DNA from: Oscillospiraceae bacterium | Lineage (GTDB): Bacteria > Bacillota > Clostridia > Oscillospirales > Ruminococcaceae | Assembly (NCBI GenBank): GCA_020024215.1 | Contig: JAHHUC010000052.1 | Coordinates: 1 to 15,676, forward strand | Reading direction: 5' to 3' | Length of the DNA: 15,676 bases | Shown: in pieces, positions 1 to 7,553 of the stretch | Layout: each line of letters begins with the position of its first letter | How positions within the stretch are numbered: the first letter of the stretch is position 1 | Program-made: the position numbers and the translations under genes | The notes under the pieces: generated by a model | Told to the model about the DNA's origin: nothing | The model's database searches: none | The model's input: the letters and a program-made list of their open reading frames with translations, nothing else

Positions 1-227
1 CTATAATACTATAATAAATTCAATCACAATTTTCTGAGCTTTGCATTTTATAAATGCAGTGAAGAAATTATAAAATGTCTCCATATTAAAAATATAAATT
101 ACCTTTAATAGATATCAGATAAAGGCAAATGTGTATAGCTAATGAGGATTGAAATAATAAATCTGCCATTTTGTTAAAAAAATCACAATCCAAAAATTTA
201 AAATCTTTCATCCCTCCTGTGCGGCTA
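1..227. other. AT-rich non-coding stretch upstream of the recombinase gene
   Basis: I see no convincing reading frame here on either strand. The segment is very AT-rich and carries several TATAAT-like hexamers by composition alone. The only clear structure is a small perfect hairpin around 44-60, a 7-bp stem TGCATTT/AAATGCA with a TAT loop. It has no U-tract, so I do not call it a terminator. The neighbouring gene to the left lies outside the window. Confidence 0.4.
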
Positions 228-255
228 TTTACTTTATTTATTTTTGGTTTATAAT
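228..255 (+). promoter_or_regulatory. candidate promoter of the tyrosine recombinase gene
   Basis: A TTTACT -35 box (228-233) is followed after 16 bp by a perfect TATAAT -10 box (250-255). Initiation would fall near 262, about 25 nt before the ATG at 288, just leaving room for the ribosome binding site. The -35 matches TTGACA at four of six positions and the spacer is one base short of ideal, so this is a moderate call. Confidence 0.45.
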
Positions 256-287
256 TATAAGCAGTAAATATTTTGAAGGGATTAGCG

Positions 288-1304
288 ATGATAAAAAATA
301 CAAAATCTATTTATGCTCCTTTTAAAGACTGTCCGCCTGAGGTTCAGGAATTTTTAAATTATATGATGACCATCAAACGCCGCTCCCCTAAAACGGTAGA
401 TGGATATTATATAGAGCTTCGCACATTTTTAAGATATATGGTGTATTCCAAGCTGGACAGCTGTGATCTCAGTGCCTTTGCATCTTTGGATGTAAGCAAG
501 GTCACATTGGAGGAAATTGCCTCTGTAAGACTTTCTTTTGTGTACAATTTCCTTAATTTCTGTGATAATCAGCTGGGAAATTCAGCTTCGGCAATTTCAA
601 GGAAAATATCTGCACTTCGCTCTTTTTATAAGTATCTCAGCACCAAAACTACATATTTAAAAGAAGATCCGCTGAAAAATCTTGAAACCCCAAAGCTTAA
701 AGCAGCACTTCCAAAATTTCTTACATTAGATGAGACAAATAAACTTTTGGATGCTGTTTATGCAAAGCAGGATTATAGAACAATCTGCATATTAACACTC
801 TTTTTAAATTGTGGCATGCGTTTATCAGAGCTTGTAGGTATAGATATAGATGACATAAAGGAAGATAACTCTCTTAAAATATTGGGAAAAGGCAATAAGG
901 AAAGGGTTATTTATGTAAATGATGCCTGTGTGTCGGCAATTTCAGGATATCTGGAAGAAACAAAGGATATAAAAAGAGAAAACAATGCTCTTTTTGTCTC
1001 AGGAAAAGGAAAACGTCTCTCCGGAAGAAGGATAGAACAAATTGTAAACAAGGCATTAGAAGAAAACGGCTTTGCAGGACGGGGCCTTTCGCCCCACAAG
1101 CTCAGGCATACAGCCGCTACAATTATGTATCGCTATGGAGGCTCTGATATAAGAATAATAAAGGAAATTTTAGGTCACAGTGATCTTTCTACAACAGAAA
1201 TTTATACACATGTTTCAAATGAACAGGTACAGAATGCACTTGATACCTCCCCGCTTGCTGACAGACATATAAATTATGTCAAAAAAGAGAAGGACGATAA
1301 ATAG
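288..1304 (+). CDS. XerC/XerD-family tyrosine recombinase
   Basis: This protein of about 338 residues is a complete site-specific tyrosine recombinase. Residues ~14-120 form the SAM-like core-binding domain that grips DNA. Residues ~140-325 form the catalytic domain. From the ATG start the active-site residues are R178 (in GMRLSE), K201 (in GKGNKER), H270-x-x-R273 (in SPHKLRHT), H297 (in LGHSD) and the nucleophile Y306 (in EIYTH), so the set is intact. Length and layout fit chromosomal Xer proteins, which resolve chromosome dimers at dif, better than phage integrases. I see neither att-like repeats nor a dif site nearby. A TTG at 273 is an alternative start, but the ATG at 288 has GAAGGG seven bases upstream and is preferred. 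It converges on the next gene with a 21-bp gap and no obvious terminator. XerC versus XerD cannot be decided by eye. Confidence 0.9.
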   Translation: MIKNTKSIYAPFKDCPPEVQEFLNYMMTIKRRSPKTVDGYYIELRTFLRYMVYSKLDSCDLSAFASLDVSKVTLEEIASVRLSFVYNFLNFCDNQLGNSASAISRKISALRSFYKYLSTKTTYLKEDPLKNLETPKLKAALPKFLTLDETNKLLDAVYAKQDYRTICILTLFLNCGMRLSELVGIDIDDIKEDNSLKILGKGNKERVIYVNDACVSAISGYLEETKDIKRENNALFVSGKGKRLSGRRIEQIVNKALEENGFAGRGLSPHKLRHTAATIMYRYGGSDIRIIKEILGHSDLSTTEIYTHVSNEQVQNALDTSPLADRHINYVKKEKDDK

Positions 1305-1325
1305 GATAATCCAAATGTGATAACG

Positions 1326-1745
1326 CTATTTTCTGGGCTTCAGCTTCTTTTTGTTCCTTTTGTTTACACCAAGTACGCCGCCTATGGCACCGCTTATAAT
1401 TGAAATGATAAATTTATAAAGGGTATCCAAATTAAAATGTGGCTGCATACATAAAGCTATGAGCAAGCACATCAGGAAAAAACAGCAGCCGGATAAAGCG
1501 CCAAACATTATGCCATTTTCCTTTATTTTTCTGCCTGCTGAATATCCACAGCAAAAAGAAGATATAACATATGTAAAAATTGAAAATATAAAAGCATTTT
1601 CAAAATCCATATCACATATAAAAAAGAAAAATCCTCCTATAAAACAAAGGAACAAACATATCCCAAAGCCCTTTAAGGCTGAAATTAAAAGCTTTGCTTC
1701 TTTCGAATCTGTTTTTACAGCACCTGAAAAAGCTCTTTTTTTCAT
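1326..1745 (-). CDS. small integral membrane protein, TIGR04086-like (YajC-linked)
   Basis: This 139-residue protein has a basic N-terminus, four hydrophobic segments (about 25-45, 50-70, 79-99 and 108-127) and a very basic tail (KRNKKKLKPRK). Glycine-rich patches such as GYSAGRK and SGAIGGVLG sit in or next to helices. From memory this pattern, and the position directly after yajC, match the TIGR04086 family of uncharacterised membrane proteins in Clostridia. The function is unknown; a link to the Sec translocon is only a guess from gene order. The ATG at 1743-1745 has a perfect AGGAGG nine bases upstream (1755-1760). That site is the 3' arm of a strong hairpin following yajC. I see no separate promoter, so expression should depend on read-through from yajC. 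Confidence 0.75.
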   Translation of the reverse strand: MKKRAFSGAVKTDSKEAKLLISALKGFGICLFLCFIGGFFFFICDMDFENAFIFSIFTYVISSFCCGYSAGRKIKENGIMFGALSGCCFFLMCLLIALCMQPHFNLDTLYKFIISIISGAIGGVLGVNKRNKKKLKPRK

Positions 1746-1748
1746 AAT

Positions 1749-1796
1749 AAAAAACCTCCTGTGAATAAGCCTTAATAAAACTTATTCACAGGAGGT
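1749..1796 (-). terminator. terminator-like hairpin after yajC that buries the next gene's Shine-Dalgarno
   Basis: A perfect 16-bp inverted repeat has arms 1754-1769 and 1781-1796 and an 11-nt loop. Read on the minus strand, it begins about 20 nt after the yajC stop and is followed by a run of six T (1754-1749, the first inside the stem), which makes it a good intrinsic terminator. The 3' arm contains the AGGAGG that serves the downstream membrane-protein gene, paired to CCTCCT in the 5' arm. In read-through RNA the ribosome binding site would therefore be masked. The plus-strand direction lacks a U-tract. Confidence 0.75.
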
Positions 1797-1817
1797 CAAA
1801 ATGATTCTTAATGTAAT

Positions 1818-2231
1818 TTACTTATTTTCTTCTTCAGAGGCTGTGTCTGTATATTCTGAGGAAGTTTCTTCCTTAGAAGCCTTTTTTGACTTGCGCTTTG
1901 AAGAATTTTCATCTTCTGCAGCAACGGGAGCCTCATGAGGAGTATTGTTTGCAACAATAGCGTTTTTGAGAAGTCTGATCTTTGTTCTGTCGCTTGTAGA
2001 TTCAATGACTATGGTATTATCCTTAATGCTTACAACGCGTCCTAAAATACCGCCGGATGTAATAACCTCATCCCCGATATCAAGAGAATTTCTCATTGCT
2101 GCATCTCTTTTCTGCTGCTTTTTCTGAGGAAGAAAAATGATGAGATACATGACGCCGAACATTACAACCATAAGAATGAGAGACGGCCATGGACTGGGCT
2201 GCTGCTGCGCGTTGAGTAAGAAATTTAACAT
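1818..2231 (-). CDS. yajC: YajC, Sec translocon accessory subunit
   Basis: YajC is a single-span membrane protein that associates with SecDF and supports protein export. The 137-residue product has a short N-terminal segment, one transmembrane helix at about 17-34, the typical PQKKQQKR basic stretch right after it, and the YajC core with LDIGDEVITSGGILG (50-64) and the following beta-rich part to about residue 93. Residues ~97-137 form a long low-complexity tail rich in Lys, Ser, Glu and Thr, longer than in the shortest YajC proteins and probably disordered in the cytoplasm. GGAGG lies seven bases before the ATG. The gene follows tgt by 68 bp and has its own promoter in that gap. The tgt-yajC order is a widely conserved arrangement. 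Confidence 0.93.
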   Translation of the reverse strand: MLNFLLNAQQQPSPWPSLILMVVMFGVMYLIIFLPQKKQQKRDAAMRNSLDIGDEVITSGGILGRVVSIKDNTIVIESTSDRTKIRLLKNAIVANNTPHEAPVAAEDENSSKRKSKKASKEETSSEYTDTASEEENK

Positions 2232-2263
2232 TTAATTACCTCCAAATAATAATGACAGTAAGC

Positions 2264-2292
2264 ATTATACATTTTTCTATTATTTTTTTCAA
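2264..2292 (-). promoter_or_regulatory. promoter of yajC
   Basis: On the minus strand, TTGAAA (2292-2287) is separated by exactly 17 bp from a perfect TATAAT (2269-2264). Transcription would start near 2257, giving a leader of about 26 nt with GGAGG before yajC. The promoter lies fully in the tgt-yajC gap, so yajC can be made independently of tgt. Confidence 0.7.
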
Positions 2293-2299
2293 GTGTGTT

Positions 2300-3430
2300 T
2301 TACAATCTTTGTGCAAGTAATTGTAAATATTTATGCCGGAATTCGTCAAATGTTCCGTTATCCAGGCTTTCGCGTATCCTTTCCATAAGCGTATTGTAAA
2401 AATAGAGATTGTGCATGACAGCAAGCCGCATCCCCAAAATTTCACCGCTTTTTAACAGATGACGCACATACGCTCTGGAATAATGTCTGCATACAGGACA
2501 CTGACACTCTTCATCTATCGGGCGTGAGTCGTTTATATATTTGGCATTTCCTATATTGACTATTCCGCTCCAGGTGAACAGATGTCCATGACGTGCATTT
2601 CGGCTGGGCATAACGCAGTCAAAAAGATCTACACCTCTGTAAACCCCTTCAATTATGTTCATCGGAGTACCTACTCCCATAAGATATCTTATTTTGTTTT
2701 TAGGCATATATGGCTCAACCTGTTCGATTATATGATACATAACCTCAGTCTCTTCACCCACTGCCAGTCCGCCTATGGCATATCCATCCATATCAAGCTC
2801 ACTTATATCCTTCATATGCTGGATTCTTAGATCATCAAATGTAGCTCCCTGATTTATTCCGAAAAGAAGCTGGTGCGGATTGAGCGTATCCTCCAAACCA
2901 TTGAGCCTTGACATTTCCTTTTTGCACCTTGCAAGCCAGCGGGTTGTTCTTTCCATAGATTTTTTTGCATAGCCATATTCTGCCGGATTGGAAACACATT
3001 CATCAAAAGCCATCGCTATGGTAGAGCCTAACGCAGACTGTATCTGCATGCTCTCTTCAGGCCCCATAAATATTTTCTTTCCGTCTAAATGGGATTGGAA
3101 GGTTACACCCTCCTCTTTTATACTTCTTAGCTGAGCTAAGGAAAATACCTGAAATCCTCCAGAATCGGTCAATGTGGGCTTATTCCAGCCTGTAAAGCCC
3201 TTGAGCCCCCCCTGTCCCCGCACAACATTCTGACCCGGTCTAACATGGAGATGATAGGTGTTTGAAAGCATTATCTGACATTTCAAATCCATCAAATCAT
3301 GTGCCGATATGCCGCCCTTGATGGCAGCAGATGTTGCAACATTCATAAAGGCCGGGGTCTGGAAGGTTCCGTCAACAGTTTCAAATTCTCCCCTTCGGGC
3401 GTTTCCCTCTTGTTTAAGTAATGTGTACAT
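2300..3430 (-). CDS. tgt: queuine/preQ1 tRNA-guanine transglycosylase
   Basis: Tgt exchanges the guanine at the wobble position of GUN-anticodon tRNAs for a 7-deazaguanine; in bacteria this is preQ1, on the way to queuosine. The 376-residue product is of normal length. Visible landmarks are D89 in TDSGGFQVFSL (general base region), D143 in FDEC, GGLAVGE (220-226) for base recognition, and the nucleophile D271 in DLFDCVMPSRNARHG. The zinc ligands are C309, C311, C314 and H340, offset by seven from the E. coli numbering. All key residues are present. AAGGAG is five bases before the ATG. The gene has its own promoter and lies 354 bp downstream of queA, the next enzyme of the pathway, rather than tightly coupled to it. 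Confidence 0.96.
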   Translation of the reverse strand: MYTLLKQEGNARRGEFETVDGTFQTPAFMNVATSAAIKGGISAHDLMDLKCQIMLSNTYHLHVRPGQNVVRGQGGLKGFTGWNKPTLTDSGGFQVFSLAQLRSIKEEGVTFQSHLDGKKIFMGPEESMQIQSALGSTIAMAFDECVSNPAEYGYAKKSMERTTRWLARCKKEMSRLNGLEDTLNPHQLLFGINQGATFDDLRIQHMKDISELDMDGYAIGGLAVGEETEVMYHIIEQVEPYMPKNKIRYLMGVGTPMNIIEGVYRGVDLFDCVMPSRNARHGHLFTWSGIVNIGNAKYINDSRPIDEECQCPVCRHYSRAYVRHLLKSGEILGMRLAVMHNLYFYNTLMERIRESLDNGTFDEFRHKYLQLLAQRL

Positions 3431-3485
3431 TTTATCTCCTTAATATATTGCTTTCATTAGCCTGACTATCCATTTTCTGCATTAT

Positions 3486-3514
3486 ATTCTAGCATACAAC
3501 AAGGTAAAAGTCAA
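3486..3514 (-). promoter_or_regulatory. promoter of tgt
   Basis: On the minus strand, TTGACT (3514-3509) and TAGAAT (3491-3486) are separated by exactly 17 bp. The -10 is preceded by TGC, an extended -10 feature. Transcription would start near 3479, leaving a leader of about 50 nt with AAGGAG. The -35 box lies about 11 bp past the compound hairpin at 3526-3579, so that hairpin would not be part of this transcript. Confidence 0.7.
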
Positions 3515-3525
3515 AATTTAAGCTG

Positions 3526-3579
3526 CTGCCCAAAACATCATCAGGCAGCACTCAGGTGCTTTCCGGCCTTTTTGGGCAG
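3526..3579. other. 54-nt compound stem-loop in the 354-bp queA-tgt gap
   Basis: Three nested stems can be drawn. The outer one is a perfect 10-bp stem, CTGCCCAAAA (3526-3535) with TTTTGGGCAG (3570-3579). A 4-bp stem AGGC (3543-3546) with GCCT (3566-3569) stacks directly inside it on the 3' side. The apical hairpin is AGCAC (3547-3551) with GTGCT (3556-3560) and a four-base loop. A seven-base bulge lies on one side and a five-base bulge on the other. Neither direction has a proper U-tract, so it is not a textbook terminator. It sits after queA and just before the tgt promoter. It could be a processed or stabilising 3' end of queA mRNA, an intergenic repeat, or a small structured RNA. Between it and queA (3580-3784) I see only AT-rich sequence with no gene. 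Confidence 0.55.
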
Positions 3580-3784
3580 ATAAGATGGTTAAGTCAGGCA
3601 AAATGCTAAATACCCTGCTCTTAAATAGTGTAAAGCTATATAACTTGACACTTATTTTTTGACAGCTGACTTGAAAAAATACCAGGCATCCTGCAAATTA
3701 AAAAACACCTGTTTTAATTATGAAATACACTAAGGCTTACTTAAATATTCGCCGTAATGCTCACATAAGCAGAAAATTTTTCAG

Positions 3785-4819
3785 CTACCGAAATTTTGTT
3801 ATGAACATAGCATCTCCAAAACTAAAAAAGCGGTAGTTATTTTTCTTTGCTTCCTCATACGCATTCAAAATATTTTCTCTTCCGGCTAAGGCTGATACCA
3901 ACATAACCAATGTGCTTTCAGGAAGATGGAAATTGGTTATAAGTGAATCAATGACATTTATTTTTTTGCCCGGATATATGAAAATATCTGTGTAACCCTC
4001 ACATTCCTTCAATGGAAAACCCGAAAGACCGGCCGTTTCCAATGTGCGGCAGCTTGTAGTTCCCACTGCCACAACCCTTTTCCCCTCTTTTTTGCACCTG
4101 TTTACAGCATCTGCGGTTTTTTGAGGGAGGAAATAGTGCTCAGAGTGCATTTTATGTTCTGTAATGTTATCTACCTTTACAGGTCTGAATGTACCCAATC
4201 CAACATGAAGAGTCACATATTCTATATCAATTCCCTTCTCCTTTATCCTTTGAAGAAGCTCTTTGGTGAAATGAAGTCCTGCGGTAGGTGCTGCCGCGGA
4301 GCCTAAATCCTTTGAATAGACAGTTTGATATCTTTCTGGGTTTTCCAGCTTTTCTGTTATATATGGCGGAAGAGGCATATTGCCTATTTTCTCCAGAACC
4401 TCATAGAAATTGCCCTCATAAAAGAATTTTACAAGTCTGTTTCCACCTTCTAAAACATCCAATATCTCAGCCTCCAAAAGGCCATCTCCAAAGACAAATC
4501 TTGTCTGGGGCTTGGCTTTTTTGCCGGGCTTGGCCAAGGTTTCCCATATATCTGTGCCCTTTTGCTCTAAAAGCAGCAGCTCCATAGCCCCTTCGGTGTC
4601 TTTTTTTCTTCCCAAAAGTCTTGCAGGAAGAACTCTTGAATCATTCAAGACCAAAACATCGCCTGGGCAAAGCAGGTCGATTATATCTCTGAAAATTTTA
4701 TGCTCTATCTCCCCTGTTTCCTTGTCCAAAACCATCAGCTTTGAAGAATCCCTCGGTTCAAAGGGAGTTTGAGCTATAAATTTTTCGGGAAGGTCATAAT
4801 AAAAATCATGTGTCTGCAT
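3785..4819 (-). CDS. queA: S-adenosylmethionine:tRNA ribosyltransferase-isomerase
   Basis: QueA moves and isomerises the ribosyl group of S-adenosylmethionine onto preQ1 in tRNA, making epoxyqueuosine, the step after Tgt. The 344-residue product is full length and shows the family blocks in order: RDSSKLMVL (23-31), NDSRVLPARL (59-68), SAAAPTAGLHFT (174-185), VGTTSCRTLE (252-261), SLITNFHLPESTLVML (292-307) and FSFGDAM (332-338). It leads the minus-strand block and is divergent from the ABC exporter, with 181 bp between them. The mRNA just before the ATG is a purine-rich tract (GAGAAGAAAAG) rather than a clean Shine-Dalgarno, so translation may be modest. The ATG at 4817-4819 is still the best start, because MQTHDFYYDLPEKFIAQTP matches the usual QueA N-terminus. 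Confidence 0.96.
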   Translation of the reverse strand: MQTHDFYYDLPEKFIAQTPFEPRDSSKLMVLDKETGEIEHKIFRDIIDLLCPGDVLVLNDSRVLPARLLGRKKDTEGAMELLLLEQKGTDIWETLAKPGKKAKPQTRFVFGDGLLEAEILDVLEGGNRLVKFFYEGNFYEVLEKIGNMPLPPYITEKLENPERYQTVYSKDLGSAAAPTAGLHFTKELLQRIKEKGIDIEYVTLHVGLGTFRPVKVDNITEHKMHSEHYFLPQKTADAVNRCKKEGKRVVAVGTTSCRTLETAGLSGFPLKECEGYTDIFIYPGKKINVIDSLITNFHLPESTLVMLVSALAGRENILNAYEEAKKNNYRFFSFGDAMFITKFR

Positions 4820-4871
4820 ACGCTTTTCTTCTCTTTTCTTTCTTTATTCTTTATAAATTACAACAATTATA

Positions 4872-4900
4872 ATTATATTGCATAGATTTTTAATTTTCAA
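4872..4900 (-). promoter_or_regulatory. promoter of queA
   Basis: On the minus strand, TTGAAA (4900-4895) is followed after exactly 17 bp by a perfect TATAAT (4877-4872). Transcription would begin near 4865, giving a leader of about 45 nt that is almost all purine (roughly 4822-4853). No convincing partner promoter for the divergent ABC exporter stands out in the rest of the 4820-5000 gap, although TAGTAT-like boxes occur around 4960. Confidence 0.7.
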
Positions 4901-5000
4901 CAAGTAATGTGGAAATAGACCATCTTATTGAGCAGATTATTGAAATATTCAACAAAATATAGTATCATTAGGAAGATATTAAAGATTAGGACTTGATAAA

Positions 5001-6713
5001 ATGCTTAAAAAATTTATAACCTACTACAAACCGCATAAGCTTGTTTTTTCGCTTGATATGATATCGTCATTCATGATTTCTCTGCTTGCCATATTGTATC
5101 CTGTTATAACAAGAAAAATGATGAATACAGCCATACCGCAAAAAAATATAAAAATGATTTTCATTTTTGCTTGTGTATTGGTGCTGTGCTATGTTTTAAG
5201 AATGCTGCTCAAATTTTTTGTCCAGTACTATGGTCATGTGATGGGCGTAAAAATTCAGGCACAGATGCGCCTGGATATGTTCAGAAAGCTGGAGAAGCTT
5301 CCCTTTTCCTATTATGATGAGCATGAGACAGGCAAAATTATGTCCAGAATGATAAACGATCTTCAGGATATCAGTGAGCTGGCGCATCACGGCCCTGAAA
5401 ACATTCTTATAACAACATTTATGGTGTTTGGCTCCTTTTTCTACCTTTTCTCAATAGAAAAAAGCCTTACACTGATAATATTCGCCTGCATACCTATACT
5501 TCTCTGGGCCTCCTTTTATTTTAAGGCCAAGATGAGAACAGCCTTTGCACAGACAAAGGTGGATGTGGCAGAGGTCAATGCCGCAATACAGAGCAGCATT
5601 GCAGGCATAAGAGTCACAAAGGCGTTTACAAACGGAGAAAAAGAGGAAGAAAAATTTACAGCAGGAAACAAAAAATATATTCTGTCAAGGTCAAAGGCAT
5701 ATAAGTCTATGGCGGAATTTTTCTCTACAACCAGCTTTGTAACAGATATGTTCAATGTAATAGTGCTTTTGGCAGGAGGAATATTCATATCCAACGGCAA
5801 AATCAACGCAGCTGATTATTCAGCCTTTATCATTTCTGTAAACCTATTTATAAATCCTCTGACACAGCTTATCAATTTTGTTGAGCAGTTTCAAAATGGT
5901 GTTGCCGGCTTTGCAAGATTTTTAGAAATTATGGATGAGCCCTGTGAGCAAGAAAAGGAAAATGCCAAGGATTTTGGAAATATTGAGGGAAAATTAAGCT
6001 TTAAAAATGTTTCTTTTTCATATAACGAAAATTCAGAAATATTGGATGATGTAAGCTTTGAGCTTAAGGCGGGGGAAAAAGTTGCCTTTGTAGGTTCCTC
6101 CGGAGGCGGAAAGACAACTATATGTCACCTTATTCCCAGATTTTACAATGCAACCTCCGGCTGCATAGAAATTGACGGAACGGATATAGAGGATGTCAGC
6201 TTAGAATCCCTGCGTAAAAACATAGGAATAGTTCAGCAGGATGTATATCTTTTTAACGGCACAATCAAGGAAAATATTCTCTACGGAAGGTTGGATGCCA
6301 CCGATGAGGAGGTAATAGAGGCTTCTAAGAAAGCAAATATACACGACTATATACTTTCTCTTCCTGATGGCTATGAAACCAATATAGGCGAAAGAGGAAT
6401 AAAGCTTTCCGGAGGACAAAAGCAGAGGCTTTCCATAGCGAGAGTATTTCTAAAAAATCCTCCCATACTTATTTTGGATGAAGCCACAAGCTCATTGGAC
6501 AATACTACCGAGCTTTTGATTCAAAAGGAGCTGGATGAGCTTTGTCTTAACAGAACCACAATTATTGTAGCGCACAGGCTTTCCACTATTAAAAATGTGG
6601 ACAGAATATTTGTTATATCCCGCGGAAAAATTTTAGAAAGCGGAAGCCATGATGAGCTTATGAAAAAGGGAGATTTTTATAAGGATCTATATAATCTGCA
6701 ATTTAATGCATAG
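5001..6713 (+). CDS. ABC exporter half-transporter (fused permease and ATPase, MsbA/BmrA type)
   Basis: This 570-residue protein is a type IV (MsbA-like) ABC exporter subunit that exports lipids, drugs or peptides across the membrane using ATP. Residues ~15-310 form a six-helix transmembrane domain and ~330-570 the nucleotide-binding domain. Visible motifs are Walker A GSSGGGKTT (365-373, K371), Q-loop VQQD (411-414), signature LSGGQKQR (469-476), Walker B ILILDEATSSLD (489-500) with catalytic E494, and the switch histidine H525 in VAHRLST. Every site is canonical, and only one half-transporter gene is present, so a homodimer is likely. An AGGA lies nine bases before the ATG. The next gene, an MBL-fold hydrolase, begins 45 bp downstream on the same strand and is probably co-transcribed. 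The substrate cannot be told from sequence. Confidence 0.93.
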   Translation: MLKKFITYYKPHKLVFSLDMISSFMISLLAILYPVITRKMMNTAIPQKNIKMIFIFACVLVLCYVLRMLLKFFVQYYGHVMGVKIQAQMRLDMFRKLEKLPFSYYDEHETGKIMSRMINDLQDISELAHHGPENILITTFMVFGSFFYLFSIEKSLTLIIFACIPILLWASFYFKAKMRTAFAQTKVDVAEVNAAIQSSIAGIRVTKAFTNGEKEEEKFTAGNKKYILSRSKAYKSMAEFFSTTSFVTDMFNVIVLLAGGIFISNGKINAADYSAFIISVNLFINPLTQLINFVEQFQNGVAGFARFLEIMDEPCEQEKENAKDFGNIEGKLSFKNVSFSYNENSEILDDVSFELKAGEKVAFVGSSGGGKTTICHLIPRFYNATSGCIEIDGTDIEDVSLESLRKNIGIVQQDVYLFNGTIKENILYGRLDATDEEVIEASKKANIHDYILSLPDGYETNIGERGIKLSGGQKQRLSIARVFLKNPPILILDEATSSLDNTTELLIQKELDELCLNRTTIIVAHRLSTIKNVDRIFVISRGKILESGSHDELMKKGDFYKDLYNLQFNA

Positions 6714-6758
6714 CTTTCTGTTATAAATCAGAAATATAGTTTAAAGGAGCTGGGGAAA

Positions 6759-7388
6759 ATGAAACTTACATGGCTTGGTCATTCCTGTTTTTTGCTGGAA
6801 AGTCAACACGGAAATCTGGTGTTTGACCCTTGGGAAAGGGATTATGTTCCCGGATATAAAAATATACCCAAAGACATAGCCGCAGATGAGGTGATATGCA
6901 GTCACAGCCACAATGATCACAGTGCTTCTCACCTTGTAAACATTTCCAAAAGAAAGCACTCCTATGAAATAATTAAAATTCCCACCTTTCACGATGATAA
7001 AAATGGGGCTCTGCGAGGAGATAACACAATTACGCTGGTAAAGTTTGATGGTTTAAAGGTTGTGCATTTCGGAGATATTGGCTGCAGACTCACAGATTCT
7101 CAAAAAGAAATATTGCATGATACAGATATTGCCATGATTCCGGTTGGCGGATATTACACTGTCGATGCAAAAGAAGCATATGAAATAGTCAAAAGCATAA
7201 ATGCAAATATAATAGTTCCTATGCACTACAAGGGAGAAAATTTTGGCTTTGATGTCATAGAAAAAGTGGATAATTTTGCCGCTTTATTTAACAATGTAAG
7301 CTATGCATCATCAAATATACTGGAAATTGACAAATGTCATGTCCAGCCGTCTGTAATAATCTTAAAGCCTCTTCTAAAGCCTCTTTAA
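6759..7388 (+). CDS. MBL-fold metal-dependent hydrolase (UPF0173/UlaG-like)
   Basis: This 209-residue protein is a compact metallo-beta-lactamase-fold hydrolase. It starts MKLTWLGHSCFLLE, typical of the UlaG/UPF0173 branch, and carries the metal motif H49-x-H51-x-D53-H54 (SHSHNDH). Further candidate ligands are H103/D106 in HFGD and H156 in PMHYK. GGAG lies nine bases before the ATG. It follows the ABC exporter by 45 bp and likely shares its transcript. The substrate is unknown; the family includes lactonases, phosphodiesterase-like enzymes and many uncharacterised members. The C-terminus ends KPLLKPL because a 12-bp unit (TAAAGCCTCTTC/T) is duplicated in tandem at 7363-7386. The second copy is also the 5' arm of the hairpin overlapping the stop codon. 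Confidence 0.85.
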   Translation: MKLTWLGHSCFLLESQHGNLVFDPWERDYVPGYKNIPKDIAADEVICSHSHNDHSASHLVNISKRKHSYEIIKIPTFHDDKNGALRGDNTITLVKFDGLKVVHFGDIGCRLTDSQKEILHDTDIAMIPVGGYYTVDAKEAYEIVKSINANIIVPMHYKGENFGFDVIEKVDNFAALFNNVSYASSNILEIDKCHVQPSVIILKPLLKPL

Positions 7389-7399
7389 TAAGGGGCTTT
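7376..7399 (+). terminator. weak terminator hairpin overlapping the hydrolase stop codon
   Basis: AAAGCCTCTT (7376-7385) and AAGGGGCTTT (7390-7399) form a 10-bp stem with one G-U pair. The loop is TAAT, which contains the TAA stop. The downstream AAATATTTT is only a partial U-tract, so termination is probably incomplete. A second copy of the 5' arm immediately upstream (7364-7373) could compete for the same 3' arm. Confidence 0.45.
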
Positions 7400-7553
7400 A
7401 AATATTTTGGGAAAAATAGATTTTTTTGCCTTTGGGATGCATTAAATCTTAATCAGTATGACACTTACTGTATATATACTTCATAAAATATTAAATTTCT
7501 CCCACATAATTGTATAGAATGTTTTAAGGAACTTTAAGGAAAGGAATTGCGGC

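Noticed and set aside
1..1304. Recombinase as an integrase of a mobile element
   Set aside because: No attachment-site repeats, phage or conjugation genes are nearby, and its size and N-terminal domain fit chromosomal Xer proteins.
1801..1938. Plus-strand 45-codon frame antisense to yajC with AGGAGG just before its ATG
   Set aside because: The ribosome binding site is simply the other arm of the yajC terminator palindrome, and the frame is the antisense of the conserved yajC coding sequence.
3431..3784. PreQ1 riboswitch upstream of tgt
   Set aside because: I see neither the preQ1-I hairpin with its A-rich tail nor a type II or III pattern; the hairpin found lies upstream of the tgt promoter.
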